A DNA stretch of 51,289 nt from Thermodesulfovibrio sp. (GTDB lineage: Bacteria; Nitrospirota; Thermodesulfovibrionia; UBA6902), in the NCBI GenBank assembly GCA_026982355.1, contig JALSHG010000090.1, positions 1 to 51,289 on the forward strand, read 5' to 3'. The translations under genes were made by a program, and so were the position numbers. This document shows, piece by piece, positions 8,538 to 19,372 of the stretch. Each line of letters starts with the position of its first letter. The first letter of the stretch is position 1. The notes beneath the pieces are model-generated. The model worked only from the letters and a program-made list of their open reading frames with translations. It ran no database searches and was not told the DNA's origin.

Positions 8538-9928
8538 ACCCTTCCTCCATGAGTCGTTATAATGTGCCTGACAATGGATAAACCCAGCCCAGTCCCCTTG
8601 ATCCTGCTGGAACTCGTAAGGTCATCCTGCCGGAACTTGTCGAAAATCGCATTAAGGCTTTCCTTTGCAATACCCGCCCCTGTATCCGATACCGATACCC
8701 TCACCTCCCGCTCAAGCGCCCGGGCGGCTATCCTTACGAGGCCGTCGCCCGATGTGAACTTCACGGCATTGCCTATCAGGTTTCTCAGCACCTGCAGTAT
8801 CCTCTCCGTGTCCGCGGTCACCTGAGGCAGTCCCTCCTCGGTACTGATCTCGATCCTGATGTTCTTGGTCTCGGCCAGCGGTTCCATCTCGCGCGCCGCC
8901 TTGTTGATCAGGGCGGCCAGGTCGGTCCGGCTGAAATTATAAACCATCATGCCGGCTTCCATCTTTGAAAGGTCCAGCAGTGAGTTGACCAGCCTGATTA
9001 AGCGGTCGCTCTCCTCTGTTATAATCGCCAGGAGCCTTTTCTGCTTTTCCGTGATCCTCTTTGTCCTTAATCCCTCCATCAGGAGATTCGTCCCCTCCCT
9101 GATGGTGGTGAGCGGGGTGCGCAGCTCGTGAGACATGAGGGAGAAAAAGTCGGACTTCATCTTGTCTATCTCGCGCAGCCTGGAGCACATGGAATTAAGC
9201 GCCTGCGCCAAATCCTTTATCTCCGGAGGGGAAGAAATCTTCAGGTCATCCCCGAAATTCCCGGCCGCAATCTCACCGGTCTTCTTCTTCATGAGGGAAA
9301 GAGGCCTTGTGATCTTCACAGTGATGACGGTTGATATGAGGACCGCAAGAATCAGGGAAGCCGCCGTCATCCCCACGGCCGCTTTTATTGTCCTGATCTC
9401 GGCCTCGTTTAACTGCTTAATCTTGGCATAGGTCTTTGTCTGGCTGTAACCCTTGAGTTTCTTGAGGTCCGCCAGCATTCCGTTAACGGCGTCGTCCTTT
9501 TTCTGTTTGAAACCCTCCTCCGGGTAATGCCGGCCGATCCTCAGGTATTTCACCTCTTCCGCAAACAGCGACTGGTAACGCTGGTGATAGAGGCTGATTC
9601 TGTCTATAAGGGTCGCGACACGGTCGTCCACGGGCACAGCCATTATCGCCTTCAGATCTGCCTTGAAATCGTCCCTGGACAGGAGAAACTGCCTGTACAG
9701 CGCCTCATCCTTGATGATAATGTATTTCTTTTCGTACCGCATCATGGACAAAAGGGCGTCCGAGAGTTTCTGTTCAAGGTCTATCAAACGGTTGTCGACC
9801 CTGAGAATGGACCTGGTGATATCTTCAAGCTGCCTGAGCTGTGCAATGGTGTAAATGCTCACCGCCATTGCCAGGGCGAATATTGTGAAATATCCGATAA
9901 CCAGCCTGGAGAAGATTGTTAATTTCAT
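8480..9928 (-). CDS. Membrane sensor histidine kinase, QseE/GlrK-like
   Basis: A 482-residue sensor kinase. TM1 is at about 7-30. A helical periplasmic sensor region (about 31-185, predicted four-helix-bundle-like, charged and cysteine-free) is followed by TM2 at about 187-207, HAMP to about 258, a HisKA domain with SHELRTPL (phosphorylated His near 268), and a HATPase_c domain with the N box NLIGNAVKF, G1 DTGAGI and G2 GTGLGLSI. It is the first gene of a three-gene unit with a lipoprotein and a sigma-54 response regulator, the order found in qseE-qseG-qseF. The signal is unknown; in the enterobacterial system it is linked to envelope state and hormones. The start ATG at 9928 lacks a strong Shine-Dalgarno. 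Confidence 0.92.
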   Translation of the reverse strand: MKLTIFSRLVIGYFTIFALAMAVSIYTIAQLRQLEDITRSILRVDNRLIDLEQKLSDALLSMMRYEKKYIIIKDEALYRQFLLSRDDFKADLKAIMAVPVDDRVATLIDRISLYHQRYQSLFAEEVKYLRIGRHYPEEGFKQKKDDAVNGMLADLKKLKGYSQTKTYAKIKQLNEAEIRTIKAAVGMTAASLILAVLISTVITVKITRPLSLMKKKTGEIAAGNFGDDLKISSPPEIKDLAQALNSMCSRLREIDKMKSDFFSLMSHELRTPLTTIREGTNLLMEGLRTKRITEKQKRLLAIITEESDRLIRLVNSLLDLSKMEAGMMVYNFSRTDLAALINKAAREMEPLAETKNIRIEISTEEGLPQVTADTERILQVLRNLIGNAVKFTSGDGLVRIAARALEREVRVSVSDTGAGIAKESLNAIFDKFRQDDLTSSSRIKGTGLGLSIVRHIITTHGGRVWAESTLGQGSTFTFVLPV

Positions 9929-10082
9929 ATTTGAACGCGCAGCGATGTATGGTGCCGCATTGAAAGATTTCCGAATCTGGTGAGGAGATTATGAAACAAA
10001 ACGCCTGTAAAAGCAAGTGGGAAGGCGGGCGTGCACGGGTCATATATGCGCAACCCGCGGTTATGTATGGATTTCCATGCGA

Positions 10083-10112
10083 TTGAATAAGGTGCGCGCT
10101 TTTATTTATACT
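10083..10112 (+). promoter_or_regulatory. Candidate sigma-70 promoter for mnmG
   Basis: TTGAAT at 10083-10088 and TATACT at 10107-10112 are separated by 18 bases. The transcript would begin about 100 bases before the mnmG start. This is consensus matching only and could be chance in an AT-richer spacer. The rest of the 292-base gap from 9929 shows no other feature. Confidence 0.35.
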
Positions 10113-10220
10113 CAGATTACCCCCTTCTCCTGCCTCCCTCCCCTGTCTGCGTGTAATACACAGGCAGGCGCAAGGGATGGGAACCTGACAGCGCGGGCCT
10201 CTCCGGCGGGGAGGTATTTA

Positions 10221-12101
<1,881 letters not shown>

Positions 12102-12116
12102 CGGGAGAGTCCGATG

Positions 12117-12160
12117 GAAAATGTTTGTATATGTCATTTCGACCGGAGGGAGAAATCTTA
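12117..12160 (+). repeat. Family B internal fragment, B3
   Basis: A 44-base piece containing ATGTCATTTCGACCGGAGGG then AGAAATCTT, matching the interior of the family B element at 44090-44226 (minus strand). Neither terminal repeat is present. It lies in the convergent gap between mnmG and the protease gene. Confidence 0.7.
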
Positions 12161-12174
12161 AGGTTAAGTTAAAG

Positions 12175-13002
12175 CTAACGACGCCATTCGAGGGGGACGG
12201 AATATTCGCTGGCATAGACATTCAGCCTGTCATACAGGTCCTCGGCATTTTCATACTGCGAATCTGCAAATGCCCTCAGCTCTCTCACCCTGAGAGAATC
12301 GGAATCCTCGTTATACAGCCTCTCCCTGTAGCGCCGCCATTCCGCCCTCATGGACTTGAATTTCCGGAATGTATCCCTCCACCATGTCTCGCTTCGCCCC
12401 GCCGGCATATTTGAGCTTTCCGGCAGCTCTTCAAAGACCACGCGGCGTTTTCTCGTGTCTATGAAAACGGAATAATTCGTCATAAAATCCATCCCGATAA
12501 GTCCGTCAAACCCCTGGAAATCCAGGAACGAGATGGTGGTGGGGATGAAATCGTATTCCACGTCTCCCACCCTTATGGAATCAAGAATGGTGAAAATCGC
12601 GGGGATCATCCCCCCCACTCCACCGACAAGGGAGAGCAGCTTCGCCCTGTCATTATCGAGAACCCCGAGTCTTTCCGCCAGCCTCAAGGAGATGAGCATT
12701 CCCGTCGCCCCCGTATCCAGGAGCATGGGTGCCGCGACCCTGTTGTTGAATGTCACCTGAATGACGATCCTCCTTGACGAGCCGGAATAGGGAATCACAT
12801 ACTTTTTAGGCCGGTAATCCCAGTTCTCCTTCGGCGGGGGGCCGTATTTCACGGCGGGGATATTCTCTTCAGGCGCGGGTTTCTTCGTGTCGGAGGCCTT
12901 CTTGTATTTTTCAAGGTCCTGATTGGTGAAATACCTCCCTGCCGAAGCGGGAGACGCCGCCACAAGAAGCAGGATCAATGCTGTGAATACGCGTATGCTC
13001 AT
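12175..13002 (-). CDS. Secreted retropepsin-like aspartyl protease
   Basis: A 275-residue exported protein. A signal peptide at about 1-21 ends ASPASAG. The central domain holds the single aspartic protease motif LLDTGATG near residues 95-102 and a second hydrophobic-glycine strand (GLIGMDFM) near 170-177, as in bacterial retropepsin-like proteases, which act as dimers. The C-terminal 80 residues are helical, charged and rich in Arg, Glu and Tyr, an addition not needed for the protease fold. Substrates are unknown. The start overlaps the stop codon of the upstream PAS gene by four bases, so the two are coupled. Confidence 0.85.
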   Translation of the reverse strand: MSIRVFTALILLLVAASPASAGRYFTNQDLEKYKKASDTKKPAPEENIPAVKYGPPPKENWDYRPKKYVIPYSGSSRRIVIQVTFNNRVAAPMLLDTGATGMLISLRLAERLGVLDNDRAKLLSLVGGVGGMIPAIFTILDSIRVGDVEYDFIPTTISFLDFQGFDGLIGMDFMTNYSVFIDTRKRRVVFEELPESSNMPAGRSETWWRDTFRKFKSMRAEWRRYRERLYNEDSDSLRVRELRAFADSQYENAEDLYDRLNVYASEYSVPLEWRR

Positions 13003-13613
13003 CGCCGGTTGTTTATATTCATATAATACTGAAGCTCTGACTTCATTTTCCTGATCTCTTCCTTGAGTTCCTTCATCCTCAGTTCCCTGCCGACCGCCAT
13101 TTCATAGAATTTTTCGAGTTCTTCCACGCGTTCCTTTAGCTCCCTCTCCATGTTTTTACGCTCGGTGATATCTTCACAGGTGGTGACGATTCCGATGGGT
13201 TTTCCAACGGCATCGGTGACGACATCGGACATAAGCTGCACGGGAAAAGACGTGCCGTCCTTCCGCCTGTTGATGCTTTCGCGCTTCCACCTTTTCATGG
13301 ATAAAATCTGTTCTTCAGTCAACGGTTTCCAGGTCTCGGCAGGGGCGAACATCCTGACATTTTCGCCCCTCAATTCATCGACTGAATAACCGTGCATGGA
13401 CGCATCGGCGGGATTCACATAGATGATTTTCCTCTCCAGATCGGTGATTGTCACGCCGAGCTGCATGGTCTCGAGCGCCTTTTCAAAAAAACGCAGGGTC
13501 TCCGCCGCCTGCCGGTGTTTCCTGTATAACGACTCTGTCTCTCTGAGCTTTCTGCGGGTCTCCTGCAGTTCGATGAGGAGCTGCTCTTCTGTCCTGTCTT
13601 CGTCTCTCAGCAT
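12999..13613 (-). CDS. PAS-domain protein with coiled coils
   Basis: A 204-residue soluble protein. An N-terminal coiled coil (about 5-45) leads into one PAS domain at about 45-155 (GVTITDLERKIIYVNPADA ... GIVTTCEDITERK, with the PAC-type ending). A second long charged coiled coil reaches the C-terminus. There is no kinase, GGDEF, HTH or other output domain, so it is either a stand-alone sensor or adaptor acting through protein contacts, or the remnant of a larger sensor. It is translationally coupled to the downstream protease gene (overlap ATGA at 12999-13002), which suggests a shared role, not identified here. The gap to uvrC is 155 bases. Confidence 0.82.
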   Translation of the reverse strand: MLRDEDRTEEQLLIELQETRRKLRETESLYRKHRQAAETLRFFEKALETMQLGVTITDLERKIIYVNPADASMHGYSVDELRGENVRMFAPAETWKPLTEEQILSMKRWKRESINRRKDGTSFPVQLMSDVVTDAVGKPIGIVTTCEDITERKNMERELKERVEELEKFYEMAVGRELRMKELKEEIRKMKSELQYYMNINNRR

Positions 13614-13768
13614 TTACGATTCAGCGCCACGGTTCATTTCCTCCGCCCGTCCCGTTCAGGAAAGTGAGAGGACGGCGGGAACTGGACTGTTTTCCAATTA
13701 TAACAAAAGCCGTGGCGCTTGGCTACAATACGCCCGCCGGGGTATAAATATGAGTTATAATCTTCATT

Positions 13769-15664
13769 ATGGATATACAGAAGAAACTCAGCGGGGTCCC
13801 CGCGTCCGCGGGTATTTATATACTGAAAGGCCCCGGACACAGGGTCCTGTACGTGGGCAAGGCCAAGAACCTGAGAAACAGGCTGAGGACGTATTTCCAG
13901 GGCGGCGCCTCCCTGGATGCGAGAAAGTCGAAGATGGTGACGGAGGTGGAGGATTTTGAATATATTGTCACGGAAAACGAGCTCGAGGCGCTTGTGCTGG
14001 AGGCGAACTTCATAAAAAGGTCAAGGCCCCGGTACAACATCATACTCAGGGACGACAAGAACTATCCATACCTGAAGCTTACGGTGAATGAAGAATGGCC
14101 GGGGATCGAAGTGGTACGGAAAATCAAAAAGGACGGCGCACTTTATTTCGGCCCCTATGTGCCCGCAGGGGCCATGTGGGAGATGATGAGGTTCATACGG
14201 CGCAACTTTCCCATACGGCAATGCAGATATAATCTTCAAAAGCCCTTCAGGCCCTGCGTGCGCTGCCAGATGGGCAGGTGCCTTGCGCCGTGTTCCGCGT
14301 CACGCCGCTCCCCGGCGGACAGGGAGAGATACATGAGGACAGTCAATGACGTCAAATCGTTTATAACAGGGGAAAAGAAAGAACTGCTTTCGGGCCTGCG
14401 GAGCCGCATGCAGCAACTGTCGGATGAGCAGCGCTTTGAAGAGGCGGCCGCCGTGAGGGACAGCCTGTTCGCCATTGAAAAGGCGTGGGAATCACAGCGT
14501 GTAACGGCACCGGAACTCGGGGATATGGACGTCATCGGTCTCTACAGGGAAGGAGGGGATGCCTCTGTATTCATACTCTTCATAAGAAACGGCGCCGTGA
14601 TAGGCCGGAAAGACTTCTTCCTCAGAAGACTCGGGGATATGCCGGACAAGGAGATAGTGGCGGGTTTCATGGAACAGTTCTACCTGAAGGAAATGCTGGT
14701 CCCGCCGAAGATAATCACTCCGGTCAGGGCGCGCCTCGCCACACAGAGGCAATGGCTGAGCCGCAAGAGGGGCGGGCCGGTCCGTGTTGGGCCCGCGAAA
14801 AGCTCTGAAGAAGAGAAAGTGCTCAACATGGCCGGTGAAAATGCCTTCTACTCGTTCATGAAGCACCGGGATGCAGGAATGGACGAAACGCTCCATGAAG
14901 TAAAGAGGCTGCTCGGCCTGGCAACGGTTCCGGAAAAGATCAGCGCCGTGGACGTATCCAACATATCAGGTTCGGAAGCGGTGGGAGCGGTTGTTGTGTA
15001 TGAAAAAGGAAAATTCAGGAAGGAAGGCTACAGGCTCTTCAGGGTAAGGACGGTTGATGGAATAAACGATTTCGCCATGATGGGCGAAGTGGTGGGCAGG
15101 TATCTGAAGGGGTTCCGTGAAGGCGGCGGCAGCCCGCCGCAACTCATACTCGTGGACGGCGGAAGAGGGCAGCTGGAGTCTGCACTGAAAGTCCTGAAAG
15201 ATTCCGGTCTCGCCGCGGATATTGCGGCGATTGCAAAGGCAAGGGACGCCGGGCCGGACAGGGGCGGCATGATACGCAGGGATGTGGACAGGGTCTACCT
15301 GCCGGGCCGGACAGGGCCTGTCTATCTTGAGCCTTTTCTTGCATCCACACACCTGCTGCAGAAGATACGCGACGAGGCGCACCGCTTTGCCGTGAGCTAC
15401 CACAAAAGGCTCCGCACGAAGAGGACACTTGAATCACCGCTTGAAAAAATAAAGGGGATCGGGAAAAAAAGGCGGCTGCTCCTGCTGAGGCGCTTCGGGA
15501 GCATTGATGCGATCAGAAAGGCATCAATAGAGGATATAGCATCCCTTAAGGGGATGAACAAAAAGATTGCCGGGGATTTGAAGGAAGCCCTCCGGCAGAC
15601 ACCGGAAACCTTCTACCCGCGCAGGCGCACGCGTATGCCGTCACTCACCGAACTGCCGGGGTGA
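13769..15664 (+). CDS. uvrC: Excinuclease ABC subunit C
   Basis: A 631-residue nucleotide excision repair nuclease that makes the 3-prime and 5-prime incisions after UvrAB loading. It has a GIY-YIG domain at about 10-90 (AGIYILKG ... VLYVGKAKNL), a cysteine cluster at about 160-175, a UVR motif near 210-240 (SDEQRFEEAAAVRD), an RNase H-like endonuclease domain with DVSNISG near 395 and LVDGGRGQL near 465, and C-terminal helix-hairpin-helix repeats (KIKGIGKKRRLLLLRRFGS, SLKGMNKKIA). The length is normal. The start ATG at 13769 lacks a strong Shine-Dalgarno but is the start of the family domain. The 3-prime end overlaps the convergent HlyD gene by 52 bases. Confidence 0.96.
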   Translation: MDIQKKLSGVPASAGIYILKGPGHRVLYVGKAKNLRNRLRTYFQGGASLDARKSKMVTEVEDFEYIVTENELEALVLEANFIKRSRPRYNIILRDDKNYPYLKLTVNEEWPGIEVVRKIKKDGALYFGPYVPAGAMWEMMRFIRRNFPIRQCRYNLQKPFRPCVRCQMGRCLAPCSASRRSPADRERYMRTVNDVKSFITGEKKELLSGLRSRMQQLSDEQRFEEAAAVRDSLFAIEKAWESQRVTAPELGDMDVIGLYREGGDASVFILFIRNGAVIGRKDFFLRRLGDMPDKEIVAGFMEQFYLKEMLVPPKIITPVRARLATQRQWLSRKRGGPVRVGPAKSSEEEKVLNMAGENAFYSFMKHRDAGMDETLHEVKRLLGLATVPEKISAVDVSNISGSEAVGAVVVYEKGKFRKEGYRLFRVRTVDGINDFAMMGEVVGRYLKGFREGGGSPPQLILVDGGRGQLESALKVLKDSGLAADIAAIAKARDAGPDRGGMIRRDVDRVYLPGRTGPVYLEPFLASTHLLQKIRDEAHRFAVSYHKRLRTKRTLESPLEKIKGIGKKRRLLLLRRFGSIDAIRKASIEDIASLKGMNKKIAGDLKEALRQTPETFYPRRRTRMPSLTELPG

Positions 15665-16818
15665 GTGATTACAATATCTCCTTCTGCAAGTCCTGATACG
15701 ACCTCTGCGCTCAGTCCGTTCCTGTGTCCTGTGCGCACCTCCCTGAGCCTTGCCCTGCCGCCTGAAACTACAAATACCGCCCAGCCGTCGTTGTATCGGA
15801 ACAGGGCGCTTGCAGGCACCTGAAGCACATTGTCTCCTTCCCAGAGTATGAAAGCCGCCTCCACGCGGTAAGCATCCCCGAGCCGCCGCCATTTTTCATA
15901 AGGGGAAACGATATCGGATATGACAAGGGTCCGCTGCTCCTCGACACCGAGCGCGGATATCCTGGTGAATCCCGCGGGTTCAACCACACGGACCCTGCCC
16001 TTAAGCGGCTCTTTGCCGCCCCACCGTTTGAAAATCACGGGTGTGCCCGGCCTGATTTTCACGGCATCCGCCGAAAGCACCTCGACTTCGACTTCCAGGG
16101 CACGTGTGTCCCCTATTTCAATCAGCGCCTGACCTGCCCTTACCACGCCTTCATTTTTATGGTGGATTCTGAGGACCCTGCCGCGGACAGGGGATTTAAT
16201 CAGGAGCGGCGGGCCGGCAGGTTCTCCCCCGGATGCACCGGCGGAGTATTTCAGCGCAGTGCGGGCGGCCTCCATTTCATACCGGGCCACGTCTGCTGCA
16301 AACACGGCTGAGCGGAGCATGGCCCCTGCCTCACGGGCGGCCGCGTCCGCCCTGTCCACCTGCTCGCGGGTAACGAGATTCTCATTGAACAACTGTCTTA
16401 AACGTTCAAGTTCCTTTTCCGCAAGTCCAGCCCTCGCCTCTGCAGCCCGGACCTTCTCCCTTGCCGCCTTCAGCGCCGCCGCCGCCGCCGCGGCGCGCGC
16501 CGCGGCTTCCGCGCGGCTGCGCGGGTCGAGCATGGGGGGCCTGAGCGGCTCCAGCCCGGCAACCACATCTCCCCTTTCCACGGCATCGCCCGCATCAAGG
16601 CCGATGCGGCGGGCAAACCCCGGAACCGGAGCGGATATGATAAAACGGTTTATGACCCTGGTCCTGCCCTCCTCATCCACAGTGACCGTCATGTGTCCCC
16701 TCTCTACGCGGACGCCCTCCACAGGCACCGGCCCGGGCATAAAGCCGTAACCAAGCGCGGCTATGACTGCCGCGGCAATGATGTACAACCATATCCGTCT
16801 TCGTAGCAGCATCTGCAT
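15613..16818 (-). CDS. HlyD/MacA-type periplasmic adaptor
   Basis: A 401-residue membrane fusion protein. One N-terminal membrane anchor (about 8-26) is followed by a beta-barrel/lipoyl half (about 35-80), a long alanine-rich coiled-coil hairpin (about 85-185, including an extended Ala/Glu/Arg stretch), the second lipoyl half (LLIKSPVRGRVLRIHHKNEG near 200) and a C-terminal barrel. Such adaptors bridge an inner-membrane ABC or RND pump to the outer membrane. It is the last gene of the unit with the FtsX-type permease, ATPase and serine protease. The ATG at 16818 is directly preceded by GTAAGGTGG, which comes from the end of a family A element, so the ribosome-binding site appears to be element-derived. 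Confidence 0.88.
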   Translation of the reverse strand: MQMLLRRRIWLYIIAAAVIAALGYGFMPGPVPVEGVRVERGHMTVTVDEEGRTRVINRFIISAPVPGFARRIGLDAGDAVERGDVVAGLEPLRPPMLDPRSRAEAAARAAAAAAALKAAREKVRAAEARAGLAEKELERLRQLFNENLVTREQVDRADAAAREAGAMLRSAVFAADVARYEMEAARTALKYSAGASGGEPAGPPLLIKSPVRGRVLRIHHKNEGVVRAGQALIEIGDTRALEVEVEVLSADAVKIRPGTPVIFKRWGGKEPLKGRVRVVEPAGFTRISALGVEEQRTLVISDIVSPYEKWRRLGDAYRVEAAFILWEGDNVLQVPASALFRYNDGWAVFVVSGGRARLREVRTGHRNGLSAEVVSGLAEGDIVITHPGSSVSDGIRVRLRG

Positions 16819-16821
16819 CCA

Positions 16822-16870
16822 CCTTACAGCGGCATAAAAACACCGCCCGCCGGCTTATGCAACATTAAGG
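16822..16870 (-). mobile_element. Family A mini-element, A7, at a stop/start junction
   Basis: A 49-bp element, CCTTACAGCGGCATAAAAAC at the left and CGGCTTATGCAACATTAAGG at the right. Flanks are TCCA and TCTA (3 of 4 matching). It lies exactly between the FtsX-permease stop codon (16872-16874, inside the right flank) and the adaptor start codon (16816-16818). Removing element and one flank leaves stop and start only a few bases apart, as in a normal tight operon. Confidence 0.82.
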
Positions 16871-16871
16871 T

Positions 16872-19238
16872 CTACTCCCTTGTCTTCAGGACCGCGATGA
16901 GGTCCAGACGATCCAGTTTGTAGCGCACGATAAGGCCCGAGATGCACGCAGAAACAAGCACCACCGTGGCTGCAAAGGCATATGTGTTCATATCCAGGAT
17001 CAGGGGGACCCTGTACAGGTCCGTCTTCAGTCCCTCGGCTATATAGGCGCACATGCCGCGGCCTATGAGAAACCCCGCCGGCACGGCAGCAAGCGCAAGC
17101 ACGCCCAGTTCGCCAAGAAGTATGTACGATATCTCCCCCTTTGTGAAACCCAGCACCCGCAGGCTCGCCAGCTCCCTGCCGCGCTCTGAAAGCGCTATCC
17201 TGGCGCTGTTGTATACTACCCCAAAGGCGATTATACCTGCAAGGAGAGTGTTTATGAAAGTGAATATAAGCACTGTCTCGGCCATGGTATCGTAGAAATT
17301 CCTGATCGCCTTCTCCCTCACCTCTGTGCCGGCGATCCGGGGCATGCGCTTGAGTCTTGCAAATATGCGGGGCTGGTAAACCGGGTCGGCAGACAGGTAG
17401 ACGCCGGAGATTGCATTGCCCTCGTGCATGATGCGGTTGAGGGCGGAAATGTCCATGTAGGCCGAAACACCGATAAACTGGCTGACAAGGGCCGCCACAG
17501 GCACATCCACCACGGGCCGCCCCCCCTCCAGCACCTCGACGGTCAACATGTCGCCTTCGCGCACGCCGAGCATTTCTCCAAGATAGTCGGTCAGTACAAT
17601 GCCCGAGGGGGGAAGCTCTACGGGCTTCAAATCCGCATCAAGCAGGCGGCGGAGGTCGCCGCCCGGCTCCAGTCCCTGCACGGCAATGCGGTAGCTGCGG
17701 TTCCGGAACCGCAGGCGGGCATATACCGTCCTGAATATCTCGCCGTGCCGCACTCCCCCGAGGCCCCGGAGCTCGTACAGCGCTTTTTTCGGGACCGGTC
17801 CGACGAAGGTGACCGCAATGTCCTCCCGCTGCGACAGCCCGAACTGGACATCCACCATGTAGTCCAGCGCATCCTCCTGAAAGCTGCCCACCATCATGAT
17901 GGCCACGGCAAAGGCCATCCCCGTGACGGTAAGGAGTGACTTGACGGGCCTGCGCCCGATATGCCTTATGATCATGCGGCCGGGCTGCGACAGTATGCGC
18001 TTAAGCCCCAGCCGCTCCGCAAGTGTCTCCCGGTAGCTCACTGGGGGCTCGGGCCGCATGGCCCGGGCAGGGGGCAGCATGGCGGCCCTGCGTACGGAGT
18101 GCAGGGTGCCAAGTATCGCGGCTCCTCCGCTCACAAGCGCTGCGACAACGGCAACCACGGGCCTCAGCTCGTATTTCAGGAACGGGAAACGGTAAAATTC
18201 CATATAAACAGTGCTCAGGTACCGGCCCAGCCAGTATCCGCCGGCTATGCCGATCGACACCCCAAGGAGTATGATCAGAAACACCAGCTTGACAAAGTGC
18301 ATGCCTATGTCGAAATTGCCGTAACCGAATGCCTTGAGGACCGCGATCTCCTCCCTCTGGATGCTGACAAGCCTGCTTACAACCACGTTCAGGAGGAAAG
18401 CCGCCACACCAAGGAATATCACCGGAAATATGGCGGCCATGCGTTCGAGCTGTTTGAATTCCTCTGAAAGGTAACGGTGTGAAAGCTGGTCCTTGCGGCC
18501 GTATGCGCCGAGCCCGCCGTAGGGCCCGAGCACTTCATCAAGCCGCTCTATTACATCATTGATATCCGCTCCGGCCGAGAGGGTCAGGGCAACATCATTG
18601 AATGCGCCTTTCATGTCACAGGCGGTTGAAAGCGCCGCCCTCCCCATCCACATCACCCCGTAGCGTTTGAAATCAGGGAACATGGCCCCCGGCGGCATTT
18701 GATATATATGCTCGGGCGACAGGGCGACCCCCACAACGGTGAAGGTCTTCCTCCTGCCGTTGATAATGATTCCCAGTTCATCGCCCGGTTTGAACCCGTG
18801 CGCCTCTGCAAACGCCTCGCCTATAACGACCTCGTTGTCCCTGAAGGGTTCAACCAGCCTCCCCTGCCGGAGGTAGAGCCTGTTGAGCGGTGGCTCACCT
18901 GTATCAGGGAGAGAAAAGACATCTCCCGTGACAGGGTCCGGGAAACCCCTGATGTCGATATTCACAGATGCCGCCACGCGGGTCTGGACAACGTCGACTC
19001 CGGGTATATCGAGGATGCGCCGCCGCACTCTCTCCGGGGCGCGTTTCAGCGAGGCGAACACATCGGCAAAACGGTAGTCCCTGTAAAAGGCCGCCTGTGT
19101 CAGGCGGAGGGACTGCATGGTGCTGACGGACATGATAAAGGTGGAGACGCCGCTTGCAATCACCAGGGCGATGGCAACGGCCTGACCTTTCATGCCCAGC
19201 AGGTCGCGCAGGATTTTGCGGTCTATTGTCTTCATCAC
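16872..19238 (-). CDS. ABC transporter permease with two FtsX domains
   Basis: A 788-residue inner-membrane permease. TM1 is at about 15-40, then a large periplasmic domain, three helices at about 270-390 (first FtsX domain), a further membrane segment at about 430-455, a second periplasmic domain, and the second FtsX helix triplet at about 665-775. The duplicated FtsX layout is that of DevC/MacB/LolCE-related exporters, which move lipids, lipoproteins or peptides out of the inner membrane or work mechanically without translocating a small solute. The ATPase is encoded upstream and the adaptor downstream. The substrate is unknown. The stop codon lies inside the right flank of a family A mini-element. 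Confidence 0.88.
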   Translation of the reverse strand: MMKTIDRKILRDLLGMKGQAVAIALVIASGVSTFIMSVSTMQSLRLTQAAFYRDYRFADVFASLKRAPERVRRRILDIPGVDVVQTRVAASVNIDIRGFPDPVTGDVFSLPDTGEPPLNRLYLRQGRLVEPFRDNEVVIGEAFAEAHGFKPGDELGIIINGRRKTFTVVGVALSPEHIYQMPPGAMFPDFKRYGVMWMGRAALSTACDMKGAFNDVALTLSAGADINDVIERLDEVLGPYGGLGAYGRKDQLSHRYLSEEFKQLERMAAIFPVIFLGVAAFLLNVVVSRLVSIQREEIAVLKAFGYGNFDIGMHFVKLVFLIILLGVSIGIAGGYWLGRYLSTVYMEFYRFPFLKYELRPVVAVVAALVSGGAAILGTLHSVRRAAMLPPARAMRPEPPVSYRETLAERLGLKRILSQPGRMIIRHIGRRPVKSLLTVTGMAFAVAIMMVGSFQEDALDYMVDVQFGLSQREDIAVTFVGPVPKKALYELRGLGGVRHGEIFRTVYARLRFRNRSYRIAVQGLEPGGDLRRLLDADLKPVELPPSGIVLTDYLGEMLGVREGDMLTVEVLEGGRPVVDVPVAALVSQFIGVSAYMDISALNRIMHEGNAISGVYLSADPVYQPRIFARLKRMPRIAGTEVREKAIRNFYDTMAETVLIFTFINTLLAGIIAFGVVYNSARIALSERGRELASLRVLGFTKGEISYILLGELGVLALAAVPAGFLIGRGMCAYIAEGLKTDLYRVPLILDMNTYAFAATVVLVSACISGLIVRYKLDRLDLIAVLKTRE

Positions 19239-19270
19239 GTTTCTTTCAACCTTTCAGCGGCGCAACCTTA

Positions 19271-19318
19271 CCTTGCAGCAGCAGCATAAAACCACCGCCC
19301 GGTTCTGCTGCATCAAGA
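19271..19318 (-). mobile_element. Family A mini-element, A8, with CTTA duplication
   Basis: A 48-bp diverged element, CCTTGCAGCAGCAGCATAAA to CTGCTGCATCAAGA, flanked by perfect CTTA at 19267-19270 and 19319-19322. It lies in the 134-base gap between the ATPase and permease genes. The second CTTA also begins another left-end fragment (see next entry). Confidence 0.68.
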
Positions 19319-19349
19319 CTTACAGGGGCACAAAAATACCGGCGGGGGG
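19318..19349 (+). repeat. Family A solo left end
   Basis: ACTTACAGGGGCACAAAAAT followed by ACCGGCGG resembles the family A left terminus. No partner end is seen before the ATPase stop codon at 19373. It is adjacent to, and shares the CTTA with, element A8. Confidence 0.5.
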
Positions 19350-19372
19350 GATACGAAAGCCCGCGGGTATGG

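Noticed and set aside
10017-10220. N-terminal extension of MnmG by about 70 residues
   Set aside because: The extension has no similarity to the family, includes cysteine- and proline-rich low-probability sequence, and a strong Shine-Dalgarno lies just before the TTG at 10221.
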